This document shows, one piece after another, positions 49,321-57,956 of a stretch of DNA of 64,000 bases. Position numbers and translations under genes: made by a program. The number at the start of each line of letters is the position of its first letter. Positions within the stretch are counted from its first letter, which is position 1. The stretch comes from Dokdonella fugitiva (GTDB lineage Bacteria; Pseudomonadota; Gammaproteobacteria; Xanthomonadales; Rhodanobacteraceae). A model generated the notes under the pieces. That model was not told the origin of the DNA. It made no database searches and saw nothing but the letters and a program-made list of their open reading frames with translations. The stretch covers positions 339,987 through 403,986 of the forward strand of contig NZ_JACGXL010000005.1 in NCBI RefSeq assembly GCF_014138265.1. Reading direction: 5' to 3'.

Positions 49321-50252
49321 ATCTGCGGCTCCGTCTTCGCGGCGATCGCTTCCGCGTGCCGCTGGCGCGCGACCTGCGCTTCGCGGCGTGCGATGTACAG
49401 GCTCGCGCCGATCACGATCGCGGCGCCGACGGCGGTCCACGCGTCGACGCGTTCGTCGAACAGCAGCCATGCGAGCGCCGAGACGATCACCAGCTGCAGG
49501 TAGCTCAGCGGCGCCAGCGTCGATGCGTCGGCGAGGCGCAGCGCATGCGTCCACAGGTACTGGCCGAGCGTGCCGAGCATGCCGATGACGACGAGCAGCG
49601 GCCACGACGCGGCCGGCGGCGACTGCCAGACCGCGAGTGCGAACGGCAGCGACAGCGGTACCCACAGCCAGGTCGTGAGCAGCACGATCGTGTCGGGAGG
49701 GTCGCTGCGCGAAAGGAACTTGATGCTGATCGTGACCGCTCCGGTCGATGCCGCCGCGAGCAACGCGACGAGGCTGCCGGCGCTGAAGCCGTCGGTGCCC
49801 GGGCGCACGATCACGAGCACGCCGACGAAGCCGGCCACGACCGCGCTCCAGCGACGCATGCGCACGATCTCGCCGAGGAACAATACGGCGCCGATCGTCA
49901 CGAACAGCGGCGACGAGTACGACAGTGCGATCGCCTGCGCGAGCGGCAGGTGGGCGATCGCCCAGAAGCCGGCGAGCATGCCGAGCGTGCCGATCGCGCA
50001 GCGCACGACGTAGAACCAGAGGCGATCGGTGTGCAGTGCGTTCCAGCCGTGGCGCAGCAGCAGCGGCGCGGTCGCGAGCGCGCCGAAGAAGCTGCGGAAG
50101 AATGCGATCTCGAACGCGTGCAGGCTGTGCGAGGCGTAGCGGATGAGGATCGCCATGAGGCCGAAGCTGCTTGCGCTCGCGATCATCAGCAGCGCGGCGC
50201 GCGCGGGCAGGGGGCTGGCGGGGGAAGCCGCGCCGGCGGCGGGAAGGCTCAC
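49317..50252 (-). CDS. EamA/DMT family transporter
   Basis: A 311-residue inner-membrane protein with ten TM helices in two EamA repeats. The first has 'SFGLMAILIRYASHSLHAFEIAFFRSFFGAL', shown here as its typical opening 'FEIAFFRSFFG', and 'PLAQAIALSYSSPLFVTIGAV'; the second has 'GTLGQYLWTHALRLADASTLAPLSYLQL' in part ('TLAPLSYLQL') and 'WTAVGAAIVIGASLY'. Members export amino acids, nucleotides or other metabolites; the substrate is unknown. A GTG start at 50252 is used. It is followed by the single-pass protein in an ATGA overlap. Confidence 0.92.
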   Translation of the reverse strand: MSLPAAGAASPASPLPARAALLMIASASSFGLMAILIRYASHSLHAFEIAFFRSFFGALATAPLLLRHGWNALHTDRLWFYVVRCAIGTLGMLAGFWAIAHLPLAQAIALSYSSPLFVTIGAVLFLGEIVRMRRWSAVVAGFVGVLVIVRPGTDGFSAGSLVALLAAASTGAVTISIKFLSRSDPPDTIVLLTTWLWVPLSLPFALAVWQSPPAASWPLLVVIGMLGTLGQYLWTHALRLADASTLAPLSYLQLVIVSALAWLLFDERVDAWTAVGAAIVIGASLYIARREAQVARQRHAEAIAAKTEPQI

Positions 50253-50330
50253 GATCGCGGTCGAACCGGAACGACGGGCGCGCAGTCTAGCAGGATCGCG
50301 CGCGCCTGCCGTTCGACGGCGCCGCGCCGA

Positions 50331-50999
50331 TCAGTGCGTCGTGCCGCCGCTCGTGCCGAGATCCTCGCGCACGCCGATCGCGCATTCGATCGCGGCGCGC
50401 ACGCCTTCGATCATCGTCGCGAGCGCCATGCTCGGCTGCCCCGGGCGATGCGCCGCCTGCTGCGGCAGCCATGGCACGTGCACGAAGCCTCCGCGCGCCT
50501 GCGGCAGGCGCGTCGCGAGCAGGTGCGCGATCGCGAAGAACGCCTGGTTGCAGACGAACGAGCCCGCGCTCAGCGACGGCCCGGCCGGGATGCCGCGTTC
50601 GCGCAGTTGCGCGACGATCGCTTTCGACGGCAGGCTCGTGAAGTAGGCCGGAGGTGCGTCGGCGACGACCGGCACGTCGATCGGTTGCAGGCCGTCGTTG
50701 TCGGCGATGCGCGCGTCGACGAGGTTCACCGCGACGCGCTCGAGCGAGATCTCGCTGCGCCCGCCGGCCTGGCCGAGTGCGAGCACGAGCACGGGGCGAT
50801 GGCGTTCGACGAGATCGTCGAGCAGCGGCAGGGTCGCCGCGAACGACACCGGCAGGACATGGCCGACGACGCGGTGCCCGGCGATCGTCGCGCCGTCGAG
50901 TGCGCGCACGATGTCCTGCGACGGGTTGACGACCTCGCCGCCGAACGGCTCAAAACCGGTCAGCAGCACGCGGGGGACGCCGGGGCGTGGTTCGGGCAT
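50331..50999 (-). CDS. pcp: Pyroglutamyl-peptidase I
   Basis: A 222-residue cysteine peptidase of family C15, which removes N-terminal pyroglutamate from peptides in the cytoplasm. The opening VLLTGFEPFGGEVVNPS is the family mark. The catalytic triad is Glu87 (ISLERVAVN), Cys150 (SAGSFVCNQAF) and His174 (GFVHVPWLP), with the same spacing as in known enzymes. The ATG at 50999 is chosen. It lies 13 bases after the cupredoxin gene stop on the same strand. Confidence 0.94.
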   Translation of the reverse strand: MPEPRPGVPRVLLTGFEPFGGEVVNPSQDIVRALDGATIAGHRVVGHVLPVSFAATLPLLDDLVERHRPVLVLALGQAGGRSEISLERVAVNLVDARIADNDGLQPIDVPVVADAPPAYFTSLPSKAIVAQLRERGIPAGPSLSAGSFVCNQAFFAIAHLLATRLPQARGGFVHVPWLPQQAAHRPGQPSMALATMIEGVRAAIECAIGVREDLGTSGGTTH

Positions 51000-51012
51000 G
51001 TCGGGACGTGGT

Positions 51013-51399
51013 TCAGTCGACGTCGAACGACTGCAGCTCGACCGGCGTGCTCGGCAGCACGATGAGCGTGCCGCGCATGCCGTTGCTCGGCGTGCCGTGC
51101 GTCTCGCAGTAGTAGCCGATCGTCGCGGCGGTCGGGAACACGCGACTGAAGTGCCAGATGTTGTTGGCGGCGGCGCCGTCGCCACCCTGGCCGTCGCCGT
51201 CGCAACCGTTCGCGCAGCGGAAGGCGTTGTCGTTCGCCTTCACGTTGTGCGTGCCGCCGCTGTTGCGGAACGTGACGCGATCACCCGCGGCGATCGTGAG
51301 TTCGGCCGGGTTGAACGTCTGTCCGGGGCCGACCAGCACGACGTAGTCGGCCGCATGCACGGGCAGGGTGAACAGGGCGAGGAGGGGCAGCAGGCGCAT
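51013..51399 (-). CDS. Exported cupredoxin (plastocyanin-like)
   Basis: A 128-residue type-1 copper protein. After a signal peptide (MRLLPLLALFTLPVHA) come the strands 'VVLVGPGQTFNPAELTIAAG' and the copper ligands His51 (GGTHNVKA), Cys98, His101 and Met108 (YYCETHGTPSNGM). All four are present. A Cys pair in FRCANGCDGDGQG (62, 66) and an inserted 'GDGQGGDG' loop are unusual. It ends with 'LPSTPVELQSFDVD'. It probably carries electrons in the periplasm; its partner is not known. It precedes pcp by 13 bases. Confidence 0.92.
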   Translation of the reverse strand: MRLLPLLALFTLPVHAADYVVLVGPGQTFNPAELTIAAGDRVTFRNSGGTHNVKANDNAFRCANGCDGDGQGGDGAAANNIWHFSRVFPTAATIGYYCETHGTPSNGMRGTLIVLPSTPVELQSFDVD

Positions 51400-51560
51400 C
51401 GACACAGGGTACGCGGCCGGCGGTGCGATGCAAACGGGGCAGCTCGGGGCGGATCGTCGCTGATGAAGTCCGGCCCGCCGATGTAGGAAATCTCCGACAG
51501 CTCGCGGCGCGTGCTTCGCACACGGCAGTGCGCCGTTTGCGGGACGACGCGATCGATCCC

Positions 51561-51579
51561 GGGGCGCACAGTGCGCCCC
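51561..51579. repeat. 9-bp near-perfect palindrome GGGGCGCAC-A-GTGCGCCCC
   Basis: A 19-base inverted repeat with a one-base centre, in the gap before the micro-operon. Its tight centre suits a protein-binding site, though it could also form a short RNA hairpin. Confidence 0.4.
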
Positions 51580-51710
51580 AGGAACAGCGATGGATCGCGG
51601 CAAGGATGCACTTGCTCCCGCCCGGGGGCAGCACGGCGCAGGACGCGCCGTCGACGGTCGGGCGACCGACCGCAGGAACCGGAATCGGCGGAGGCCGGAT
51701 CCGGTTCGAC

Positions 51711-51737
51711 CGCGCGGCGGCCCTGCCGCCGCGCGGC
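51711..51737. repeat. 11-bp perfect hairpin 47 bases before a start codon
   Basis: CCGCGCGGCGG pairs perfectly with CCGCCGCGCGG over a 5-base loop. It lies in the expected leader of the 84-residue gene; a terminator without T-run, a leader control element or a Rho-related site are all possible. Confidence 0.45.
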
Positions 51738-51783
51738 TGGAATGCGCGCAGCGGCTGAGCGCCGGGCGCGCGCGGAGATCGCG

Positions 51784-52038
51784 ATGAAGAAACGCAAGCC
51801 GCTGCATCTGGACGCCCTGCAGGCCGGCGTCGTGCGCAAACTCGCGCAGCACGCCTGTGCCGACCTGTGCGAGCCCGCGATGCTCCGCCGCAGCGACGAC
51901 ATGCTCGCGAGGGCGCGCGTGATCCATGCGGCGTTGTCGACGCGCCGCCGCTTCAAGGCGCTGTACGAGCGCAGTCGCGAGTTGCAGACCGCGCTCGAGC
52001 GCTTCAAGGCGCGGCGCACGCAGATCCGCGGCGCATGA
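51784..52038 (+). CDS. Small basic protein of unknown function
   Basis: An 84-residue, strongly helical, basic cytoplasmic protein: MKKRKPLHLDALQAGVVRKL opens it, 'HACADLCEPAMLRRSD' holds two cysteines, and 'RRRFKALYERSRELQTALER' forms a charged helix, ending in a basic KARRTQIRGA. GGAGAT stands 7 bases before the ATG. It is followed by a 35-residue membrane protein gene in an ATGA overlap. I do not recognise the family; nucleic-acid binding is possible from its charge. Confidence 0.65.
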   Translation: MKKRKPLHLDALQAGVVRKLAQHACADLCEPAMLRRSDDMLARARVIHAALSTRRRFKALYERSRELQTALERFKARRTQIRGA

Positions 52039-52142
52039 ACGCGCGCACTGCCGAGGAAGGCATGTCGGGTGGCGTCGCGCTCGCGGTGCTCGTCATCTGC
52101 TGCGCGATGATGGCGACGCTGCTCGCGCTCGCATCGACATAG
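52035..52142 (+). CDS. 35-residue single-helix membrane miniprotein
   Basis: This very short gene starts at an ATG that overlaps the stop of the upstream gene (ATGA). It encodes a 9-residue polar lead (MNARTAEEG) and then one hydrophobic helix (MSGGVALAVLVICCAMMATL and on), ending AST. The layout is that of regulatory or accessory membrane miniproteins, but the role is unknown. A 7-bp hairpin with TTT follows 40 bases later. Confidence 0.55.
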   Translation: MNARTAEEGMSGGVALAVLVICCAMMATLLALAST

Positions 52143-52181
52143 GAAAGGTCCGCGCGACCACGTTTGGGCCGGCCTGCGCGC

Positions 52182-52200
52182 GTCGCCGCTCGGCGACTTT
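52182..52200 (+). terminator. Hairpin with short T-run after the micro-operon
   Basis: GTCGCCG and CGGCGAC pair over a two-base loop and are followed by TTT. It lies after the two small genes and before the convergent cysNC end, so it is a fair terminator candidate for the micro-operon. Confidence 0.45.
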
Positions 52201-52236
52201 ACCGCGCGCATCGTGACTCGCGACGCCGAAACCCAC

Positions 52237-52364
52237 CTCAGATCGTCGGACGGATCACGCCGCGCCGGATCAGGGCCTCGACGATCGCCCTCGCCGATTC
52301 CTCAGATCGTCGGACGGATGACGCCGCGCCGGACCAGGGCTTCGACGATCGCGCTCGCCGATTC
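52237..52364. repeat. 64-bp tandem duplication of the cysC tail
   Basis: Bases 52237-52300 and 52301-52364 are direct copies with only 4 differences. The right copy is the functional end of cysNC (last 20 codons and stop). The left copy, lying past the stop, still encodes '[15 protein letters not shown]' and a stop, in a shifted register since 64 is not a multiple of 3. Confidence 0.9.
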
Positions 52365-54206
52365 CTCCGGCGACTGCTCCATCGTGCGCAGGTGCAGTTC
52401 GGGCGCGGCCGGCACTTCGTAAGGCGAGTCGATGCCCGTGAAATTCTTCAGTTCACCGCGGCGCGCCTTGCGATAGAGCCCCTTCGGATCGCGCTGCTCG
52501 ACGACGTCGAGCGGCGTGTCGACGAAGACCTCGATGAACTCGCCGTTTTCGACCATGCCGCGCGCGAGCTGTCGCTCGGAGCGGAACGGCGAGATGAACG
52601 CGGTGATGACGATGAGCCCCGCGTCGACCATGAGCCTGGCGACCTCACCGATGCGGCGGATGTTCTCGACGCGATCGGCGTCGGTGAAGCCGAGGTCCTT
52701 GCTGAGGCCGTGGCGCACGTTGTCGCCGTCGAGCAGGTAGGTGCGCGCGCCGAGCGCGTGCAGCTGGCGCTCGACGATGTTCGCGATCGTCGACTTGCCG
52801 CTGCCGGACAGGCCCGTCAGCCAGAGCACGCACGGCGCGTGGCCGCTCTGGCGGATGCGCGCCTGCTTGTCGACTTCGACCGCCTGCCAGTGGATGTTCT
52901 GCGAGCGGCGCAGCGCGAAATGCAGCAGTCCGGCGCCGACGGTCTGGTTGGTGTAGCGGTCGATGACGATGAAGCTGCCCATGTCGCGATTGCTCGCGTA
53001 CGGGTCGAACGCGACCGCGCGGTCGAGCGTGAGGTTCGCGACGCCGATGCCGTTGAGTTCGAGCGTCTTCGCGGCGAGATGGTCGAGGCTGTTGACGTCG
53101 ACCGCGTACTTCGGCTGGCCGAACGAAGCGCCGAGCGTGGTCGCACCGAGCTTCACCAGGTAGGGCCGGCCGGGCAGCATCGGCGCGTCGGCCATCCACA
53201 CCAGGGTCGCCTCGAACTGGTCGGCGAGGCCGGCGGGGTCGTCCGCCGCGCAGATCACGTCGCCGCGGCTGATGTCGATCTCGTCGGCGAGCGTGAGCGT
53301 GACCGACTGGCCCGTGCGCGCCTCGGCGAGGTCGCCGTCGAACGTGACGATGCGCGCGACCGCCGAGGTCCTGCCGGACGGCAGCACGCGCACCGCGTCC
53401 CCGGGTCGCACGCGGCCACCGAGGATGCGGCCGGAATAGCCGCGGAAATCCAGGTCCGGGCGATTCACCCATTGCACCGGCAGGCGCAGTGGTCCCGTCG
53501 GTTCGCCGTTGCCGACATCGACGGTTTCGAGGTGCTGCAGCAGGCTCGGGCCGCGGTACCACGGCGTGCGCGCGCTCGGCGCGCTCAGGTTGTCGCCGCG
53601 AAGTGCCGACAGCGGGATCGCGACGACGTCGTCGATGCCCAGCTGCGCGGCGAACGCGCGGTAGTCGCGCTCGATCGCCTCGAACGCGTCGCGCGACCAG
53701 TCGACGAGATCGAGCTTGTTGACCGCGAGCACGACCTTGCGGATGCCGACGAGCGAGACGAGGTAGCTGTGCCGGCGCGTCTGCGTGAGCAGGCCCTTGC
53801 GCGCATCGACGAGGATCACGGCCAGGTCGGCGGTCGACGCGCCGGTGATCATGTTGCGCGTGTACTGCTCGTGGCCGGGCGTGTCGGCGACGATGAACTT
53901 GCGTCGTTCGGTCGCGAAGAAGCGGTAGGCGACGTCGATCGTGATGCCCTGTTCGCGCTCGGCGCCGAGGCCGTCGAGCAGCAGCGCGAAGTCGAGTTCG
54001 TCGCCTTGGGTGCCGAACTTGCGCGAATCGCCCTCGAGCGCGGCGAGTTGGTCGTCGAACAGCGCCTTCGATTCGTGCAGCAGGCGGCCTATCAGCGTGC
54101 TCTTGCCGTCGTCGACGCTGCCGCAGGTGATGAAGCGGAGCAGGCTCTTCGACTGCTGCGCGGCGAGGTAGGTCTCGACGTCCTCGATGCGGGCTCCGGC
54201 GTTCAT
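52302..54206 (-). CDS. cysNC: Bifunctional sulfate adenylyltransferase large subunit/adenylylsulfate kinase CysNC
   Basis: A 634-residue fusion. The CysN part is an EF-Tu-like GTPase that drives sulfate activation with CysD: P-loop [10 protein letters not shown] at residues 28-37, DTPGHEQY and NKLDLVD, followed by two beta-barrel domains. From about 455 onward the CysC part phosphorylates APS to PAPS: P-loop [11 protein letters not shown] near residue 465, [15 protein letters not shown] and '[13 protein letters not shown]'. Together with CysD it makes PAPS for sulfate reduction or sulfation. The ATG at 54206 shares a base with the cysD stop (TGATG). Its last 64 bases are duplicated just after its stop. 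Confidence 0.97.
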   Translation of the reverse strand: MNAGARIEDVETYLAAQQSKSLLRFITCGSVDDGKSTLIGRLLHESKALFDDQLAALEGDSRKFGTQGDELDFALLLDGLGAEREQGITIDVAYRFFATERRKFIVADTPGHEQYTRNMITGASTADLAVILVDARKGLLTQTRRHSYLVSLVGIRKVVLAVNKLDLVDWSRDAFEAIERDYRAFAAQLGIDDVVAIPLSALRGDNLSAPSARTPWYRGPSLLQHLETVDVGNGEPTGPLRLPVQWVNRPDLDFRGYSGRILGGRVRPGDAVRVLPSGRTSAVARIVTFDGDLAEARTGQSVTLTLADEIDISRGDVICAADDPAGLADQFEATLVWMADAPMLPGRPYLVKLGATTLGASFGQPKYAVDVNSLDHLAAKTLELNGIGVANLTLDRAVAFDPYASNRDMGSFIVIDRYTNQTVGAGLLHFALRRSQNIHWQAVEVDKQARIRQSGHAPCVLWLTGLSGSGKSTIANIVERQLHALGARTYLLDGDNVRHGLSKDLGFTDADRVENIRRIGEVARLMVDAGLIVITAFISPFRSERQLARGMVENGEFIEVFVDTPLDVVEQRDPKGLYRKARRGELKNFTGIDSPYEVPAAPELHLRTMEQSPEESASAIVEALVRRGVIRPTI

Positions 54207-55108
54207 CAGAAATATCCCTCGGCCTTCTTCTTCTCCATCGAGGCGCCCGCGTCCTGGTCGATCAGGCGGCCCTGGCGCTCGCTCGTGCGCGCGACGAGCA
54301 TCTCGCGGATGATCGCCGGCAGCGTGTCGGCGTCGGATTCGATCGCGCCGGTGAGCGGGTAGCAGCCGAGCGTGCGAAAGCGCACGCGGCGCAGCGCCGG
54401 CGTCTCGCCTTCGCGCAGGGGAAAGCGCTCGTCGTCGACCATCACGAGCGTGCCGTCGCGCATCACCACGGGGCGCTCCGCGGCGAGGTACAGCGGCACG
54501 ATCGGGATGTCCTCGGCGAGGATGTACTGCCAGATGTCGAGTTCGGTCCAGTTCGACAGCGGGAACACGCGGATGCTCTCGCCCTTGTTCTTGCGCGCGT
54601 TGTAGAGCCGCCACAGCTCGGGGCGCTGGTTCTTCGGATCCCACTGGTGCTGCGCCGAGCGGAACGAGAACACGCGCTCCTTCGCGCGCGATTTCTCCTC
54701 GTCGCGACGCGCGCCGCCGAAGGCGAGATCGAAGCCATGCTGGTCGAGTGCCTGCTTGAGCCCTTGCGTCTTCCACACGTCGGTGTGCAGCGCCGAGCCG
54801 TGGGTGAACGGGTTGATGCCGAGGCGCACCGCTTCGGGATTGCGGTGGACGATGAGCTCCTGCCCCGATTCGCGCGCCATGCGGTCGCGCAACTCGTACA
54901 TCGCGCGGAACTTCCAGGTCGTGTCGACGTGCAGCAGCGGGAACGGCGGCCGTGACGGGAAGAACGCCTTGCGCGCGAGGTGCAGCATGACCGAGCTGTC
55001 CTTGCCGATCGAGTAGAGCATGACCGGCCGCTCGGCTTCGGCGACCGCCTCGCGCAGGATGTCGATACTCTCGGCTTCGAGGCGTTGCAGGTGGGTCAGC
55101 GCGGTCAT
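54206..55108 (-). CDS. cysD: Sulfate adenylyltransferase subunit 2 (CysD)
   Basis: A 300-residue adenylyltransferase that makes APS from ATP and sulfate in complex with the GTPase CysN. The PP-loop is [17 protein letters not shown]; '[18 protein letters not shown]' and '[16 protein letters not shown]' are family lines, and '[20 protein letters not shown]' completes the site. Length and ends are normal. It is followed by cysNC with a one-base overlap, so the two form a coupled operon. No CysB site was identified. Confidence 0.97.
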   Translation of the reverse strand: MTALTHLQRLEAESIDILREAVAEAERPVMLYSIGKDSSVMLHLARKAFFPSRPPFPLLHVDTTWKFRAMYELRDRMARESGQELIVHRNPEAVRLGINPFTHGSALHTDVWKTQGLKQALDQHGFDLAFGGARRDEEKSRAKERVFSFRSAQHQWDPKNQRPELWRLYNARKNKGESIRVFPLSNWTELDIWQYILAEDIPIVPLYLAAERPVVMRDGTLVMVDDERFPLREGETPALRRVRFRTLGCYPLTGAIESDADTLPAIIREMLVARTSERQGRLIDQDAGASMEKKKAEGYF

Positions 55109-55266
55109 CGGGCGAAGACTGGAGAAAACGCGAGTTTACGGCCTCGCGGACACCGCCCGCCATGCCGCGTGGGCATGTCCTCAGAACGTTCCCGCGCCGG
55201 TGCCCGGCGTCGTCGCCGTAGGCGGCCGCGGCGGCCCCGGTCGGAGGCCCGGCCGCCCGCTCGCGT

Positions 55267-55821
55267 TCAGCGGTACTGCGCGCAGAACGCAGGCGCGTTC
55301 TTGTCGATCATCGCGCAACCGCGTTTGATTTCGTCGACAATGAGCCCGCACGCGTTGGCGACGTTGCACGGTGGATGCGTCGCGGGGGAAACCTGCTGGC
55401 ACTGCGCGACGTATTCCTCGGCCTTCGCTGCGCCGACCTCGGCCCGGCAACTGCCCGCCGCGGCCGGCGCCGCATCTGCCGTCGCCTTGCGTGGCACGCA
55501 GCCTGCGTCGTCGGCGGCGCAGTCGAGCTCGCTGCGCAACTGCTGCGTGCGCTGCTGCGTGAGCCCGGCGACGCAGCTCGCGTGCGCCGTTCCGGTGGCG
55601 CCCGCATCGTCGTGTCCTTGCGCCTTGAACGCGCATTCCTTGTCGCGGAAGGCGACCCACGCGCGCTGCGCATCGCGCAGTCGCTCGAGGTTGCCGCCCT
55701 CGAGCTTCGCGGTGAGGCTGCGGTAGGTCGCATTGAGCTCGGCGTCGGCCGTCGCCGCGTCGTCGGCGGCGTACAGCGGCAGCGAGCAGAGCAGCAGTCC
55801 GGCGAACACGATCCGCGTCAT
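55267..55821 (-). CDS. LprI/DUF1311-domain exported protein
   Basis: A 184-residue exported protein. After a signal peptide ([18 protein letters not shown]) comes an LprI-type helical domain: '[19 protein letters not shown]' followed by '[20 protein letters not shown]' and 'TQQRTQQL', with paired cysteines. LprI-like domains are known as lysozyme inhibitors in some species. A second, Cys-rich part follows ('[19 protein letters not shown]', '[20 protein letters not shown]') that I do not recognise. GGAGA precedes the ATG at 55821. It is upstream of cysD with a 158-base gap. Confidence 0.85.
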   Translation of the reverse strand: MTRIVFAGLLLCSLPLYAADDAATADAELNATYRSLTAKLEGGNLERLRDAQRAWVAFRDKECAFKAQGHDDAGATGTAHASCVAGLTQQRTQQLRSELDCAADDAGCVPRKATADAAPAAAGSCRAEVGAAKAEEYVAQCQQVSPATHPPCNVANACGLIVDEIKRGCAMIDKNAPAFCAQYR

Positions 55822-55919
55822 GGCGTCTCCTGGTGCGGGCAAACGGGGAATCGAACCGCATGCACGATACAACGCGCGGCGCGCGCCGGCATCCGCGATC
55901 GCGGAAACGCGGCGCCGGC

Positions 55920-57134
55920 CTAGGGTGCGCGGCGCAGCGCGAGGACGGCGTTGAGGCCGCCGAATGCGAAGGAATTGCTGAGCGCGGCGCGCACCGGGCG
56001 CTCGCGCGCGCCGTTGGCGACGTAGTCGAGGTCGCACTCGGGATCGGGATCGAGGAAATTCATCGTCGGCGGCACGACGCCGTCGCGCAAGGCGCCGATC
56101 GTCGCTACGAGCTCGATCGCGCCGGCCGCGCCGAGCGCGTGCGCGTGCATCGACTTCGTCGACGACACCGCGAGCGCGTCGGCATGCGCGCCGAACACGC
56201 GGCGGATCGCCTTGCTCTCGGTCGGGTCGTTCGCCGGCGTGCCGGTGCCGTGCGCGTTGACGTAGCCGACCTCATCGATGCCGATGCCGCCGTCGGCGAG
56301 CGCACGCGCGATCGCCTTCGCCGCGCCGGCTTCCGACGGGAAGACGATGTCGCCGGCGTCGGCCGACATGCCCGCGCCGGCGAATTCGGCGAGGATCGTC
56401 GCACCGCGGCTTTGCGCGCGCTCCAGCGTCTCGAGCACGAACACCGCGGCGCCTTCGCCGAGCACCATGCCGCGGCGCTGCCTGGAGAACGGCCGGCAGG
56501 TGTCGTCGGCCATCACGCGCATCGCTTCCCAGGCACGGATCACGCCGAGCGTGATGCACGCTTCGCTGCCGCCTGCGACCGCGGCGTCGGCGACGCCGCT
56601 GCGCACCATGTGGAATGCCTGCGCGAGCGCGTGGTTCGCCGACGCGCACGCGCTCGAGGTCGCGAACGACGGGCCGGTCAGCTTGTGTTCGATGCAGATC
56701 TGGCTCGCCGGCGCGTTCGCCATCAGGCGCACGATCGTGAGCGGATGCGTGCGCGGATTGTTCTCCGCGTACAGGCGGCGCGAGGCCTCGTCGTGGGTCT
56801 GCTCGCCGCCGATGCCGGTGCCGATCACCACCGCGGTGTTCTCGCCGAGGCCGTCGGCGTCGAAGTCGATGCCCGACTGCGCGATCGCCTCGCGCGCGGC
56901 GACGAGCGCGAACTGCGACACGCGGTCGAGCAGGATCAGCTTCTTCTCTTCGAAGTGGGCGAGCGGATCGAAGCCCTGCACTTCGGCGGCGATGCCGAAA
57001 CGCAGGCCGTCGCGCGGCATGCTCGTGATCGGGCCGATCGCGACGCGGCCCTCGCGCATCGCCGACCAGGTGGCGGTTGCACCGAGGCCGAGCGGCGTGA
57101 CTGCGCCCATGCCCGTGATGACGACGCGCTGCAT
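55920..57134 (-). CDS. Beta-ketoacyl-ACP synthase (FabF/NodE-like)
   Basis: A 404-residue condensing enzyme. The thiolase-fold triad is intact: Cys163 (TSSACASANHA), His295 (YVNAHGTGTPANDP) and His332 (STKSMHAHALGAAGA). The FabF loop ('DDTCRPFSRQRRGMVLGEGAAV') is normal. It extends an acyl chain on an acyl carrier protein. It is paired with its own small ACP gene 36 bases upstream, and no other fatty-acid genes lie nearby, so it is more likely a special-purpose synthase than the housekeeping FabF. Confidence 0.93.
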   Translation of the reverse strand: MQRVVITGMGAVTPLGLGATATWSAMREGRVAIGPITSMPRDGLRFGIAAEVQGFDPLAHFEEKKLILLDRVSQFALVAAREAIAQSGIDFDADGLGENTAVVIGTGIGGEQTHDEASRRLYAENNPRTHPLTIVRLMANAPASQICIEHKLTGPSFATSSACASANHALAQAFHMVRSGVADAAVAGGSEACITLGVIRAWEAMRVMADDTCRPFSRQRRGMVLGEGAAVFVLETLERAQSRGATILAEFAGAGMSADAGDIVFPSEAGAAKAIARALADGGIGIDEVGYVNAHGTGTPANDPTESKAIRRVFGAHADALAVSSTKSMHAHALGAAGAIELVATIGALRDGVVPPTMNFLDPDPECDLDYVANGARERPVRAALSNSFAFGGLNAVLALRRAP

Positions 57135-57170
57135 GCGGTTCCCTCGCCGGATTGCCGTCCGCCGCGCCGC

Positions 57171-57431
57171 TCAGGGCACGGGCTGCGTCGCCTGTTCGGC
57201 CAGCAGCTTCTCGACGGTCTCGATCAGGCCCTTGACCGATTCGGTGTCGAACTTCGGGTCGCGGTCGGGCATCGTGATCTTGAAGTGGTCCTCGATCTCG
57301 AAAATGATCTGCACCGCGTCGAGCGACTGGATTTCGAGATCCTTCAGCGTCGCGTCCGGCGTGATGCGGGCGCGATCGATGCCCGATTCCTTCGCGATGA
57401 TGTCGAACACGGTGTCCTGCACGCTGCTCAT
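57171..57431 (-). CDS. Acyl carrier protein
   Basis: An 86-residue ACP. The phosphopantetheine site is Ser36 in LEIQSLDAVQI; the usual DSL is QSL here, so the holo-ACP synthase contact may differ. 'VFDIIAKESGIDRARITPDATL' and 'IIFEIEDHFKITMPD' are the normal helices I and III surrounds. GAGGAGA stands upstream of the ATG at 57431. It lies directly before the ketosynthase gene and is divergent from the half-size EamA genes. Confidence 0.92.
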   Translation of the reverse strand: MSSVQDTVFDIIAKESGIDRARITPDATLKDLEIQSLDAVQIIFEIEDHFKITMPDRDPKFDTESVKGLIETVEKLLAEQATQPVP

Positions 57432-57508
57432 TCCACGTCTCCTCGGATTCGTCGCGCATCGACGGCGGCGACGCGGGCAGGCGGCATGATCGCCGGGCGT
57501 GCCGCGAT

Positions 57509-57543
57509 CTTCAAGCAGCGCGGCCGCGCGCTTCGACTTGAAG
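57509..57543. promoter_or_regulatory. Spaced inverted repeat in the ACP/EamA divergent gap
   Basis: CTTCAAG (57509-57515) and CTTGAAG (57537-57543) face each other across 21 bases that include the palindrome GCGCGGCCGCGC. It lies between two divergent transcription units and could be a shared operator. Confidence 0.3.
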
Positions 57544-57591
57544 GCGTCGCGCGGGCATACTGCGCCGCCCGTCGCACGCCAGCAGGAACCG

Positions 57592-57951
57592 ATGTCCGCC
57601 ACCGTCGTCATGCTCTGGCTGGCCAACATAGTGCTCGATACTTTCGGGCAACTTTCGTTCAAGGCCGCCGCCGCCGGACCGGACCTCGGCGAGGGGCTCG
57701 CGCGCTGGAAGGCGATGGCGCGACGGCCGTGGATCTGGTCGGGCATCGCCTGCTACGTCGGCGAGTTCCTCGTCTGGCTCGCGTTCCTCTCGCTGGTGCC
57801 GCTGTCGGAGGGCGTGCTGCTCGGCTCGATCAACATCGTCGCGGTGATGATCGCCGGGCGCGTGCTGTTCGCCGAGAAGCTTTCACCGATGCGCACGCTC
57901 GGCATCCTGCTCATCGCCGCGGGCGTCGCGGTCGTCGGCGTCGGGGGCTGA
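57592..57951 (+). CDS. Half-size EamA/SMR-like membrane protein (first of pair)
   Basis: A 119-residue protein with four TM helices, the size of ArnE or small multidrug resistance subunits. 'LWLANIVLDTFGQLSFKAAA' opens it with the conserved Q-x-x-F-K; 'GIACYVGEFLVWLAFLSLVPL' and 'LLGSINIVAVMIAGRVLFAEK' and 'TLGILLIAAGVAVVGVG' follow. It is followed after 5 bases by a second such gene, and the two probably form a heterodimer, as ArnE/ArnF do in flipping a lipid-linked aminosugar. The cargo here is unknown. Confidence 0.87.
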   Translation: MSATVVMLWLANIVLDTFGQLSFKAAAAGPDLGEGLARWKAMARRPWIWSGIACYVGEFLVWLAFLSLVPLSEGVLLGSINIVAVMIAGRVLFAEKLSPMRTLGILLIAAGVAVVGVGG

Positions 57952-57956
57952 ACGCG

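Larger units (their letters stand above)
51400..51783. other. Intergenic stretch between cupredoxin and micro-operon
   Basis: This 384-bp stretch holds no convincing gene. Two strong hairpins lie in its right half (see next entries). A short minus-strand run near 51450-51510 reads like 'EISYIGGPDFISDD', similar to the first strand of the MBL hydrolase at 14487, but nothing follows it, so it may be chance or a tiny remnant. Confidence 0.5.

Noticed and set aside
51430..51510. Short minus-strand run similar to the first strand of the MBL hydrolase
   Set aside because: Only about a dozen residues match and no metal motif or other strand follows; not enough to call a pseudogene.
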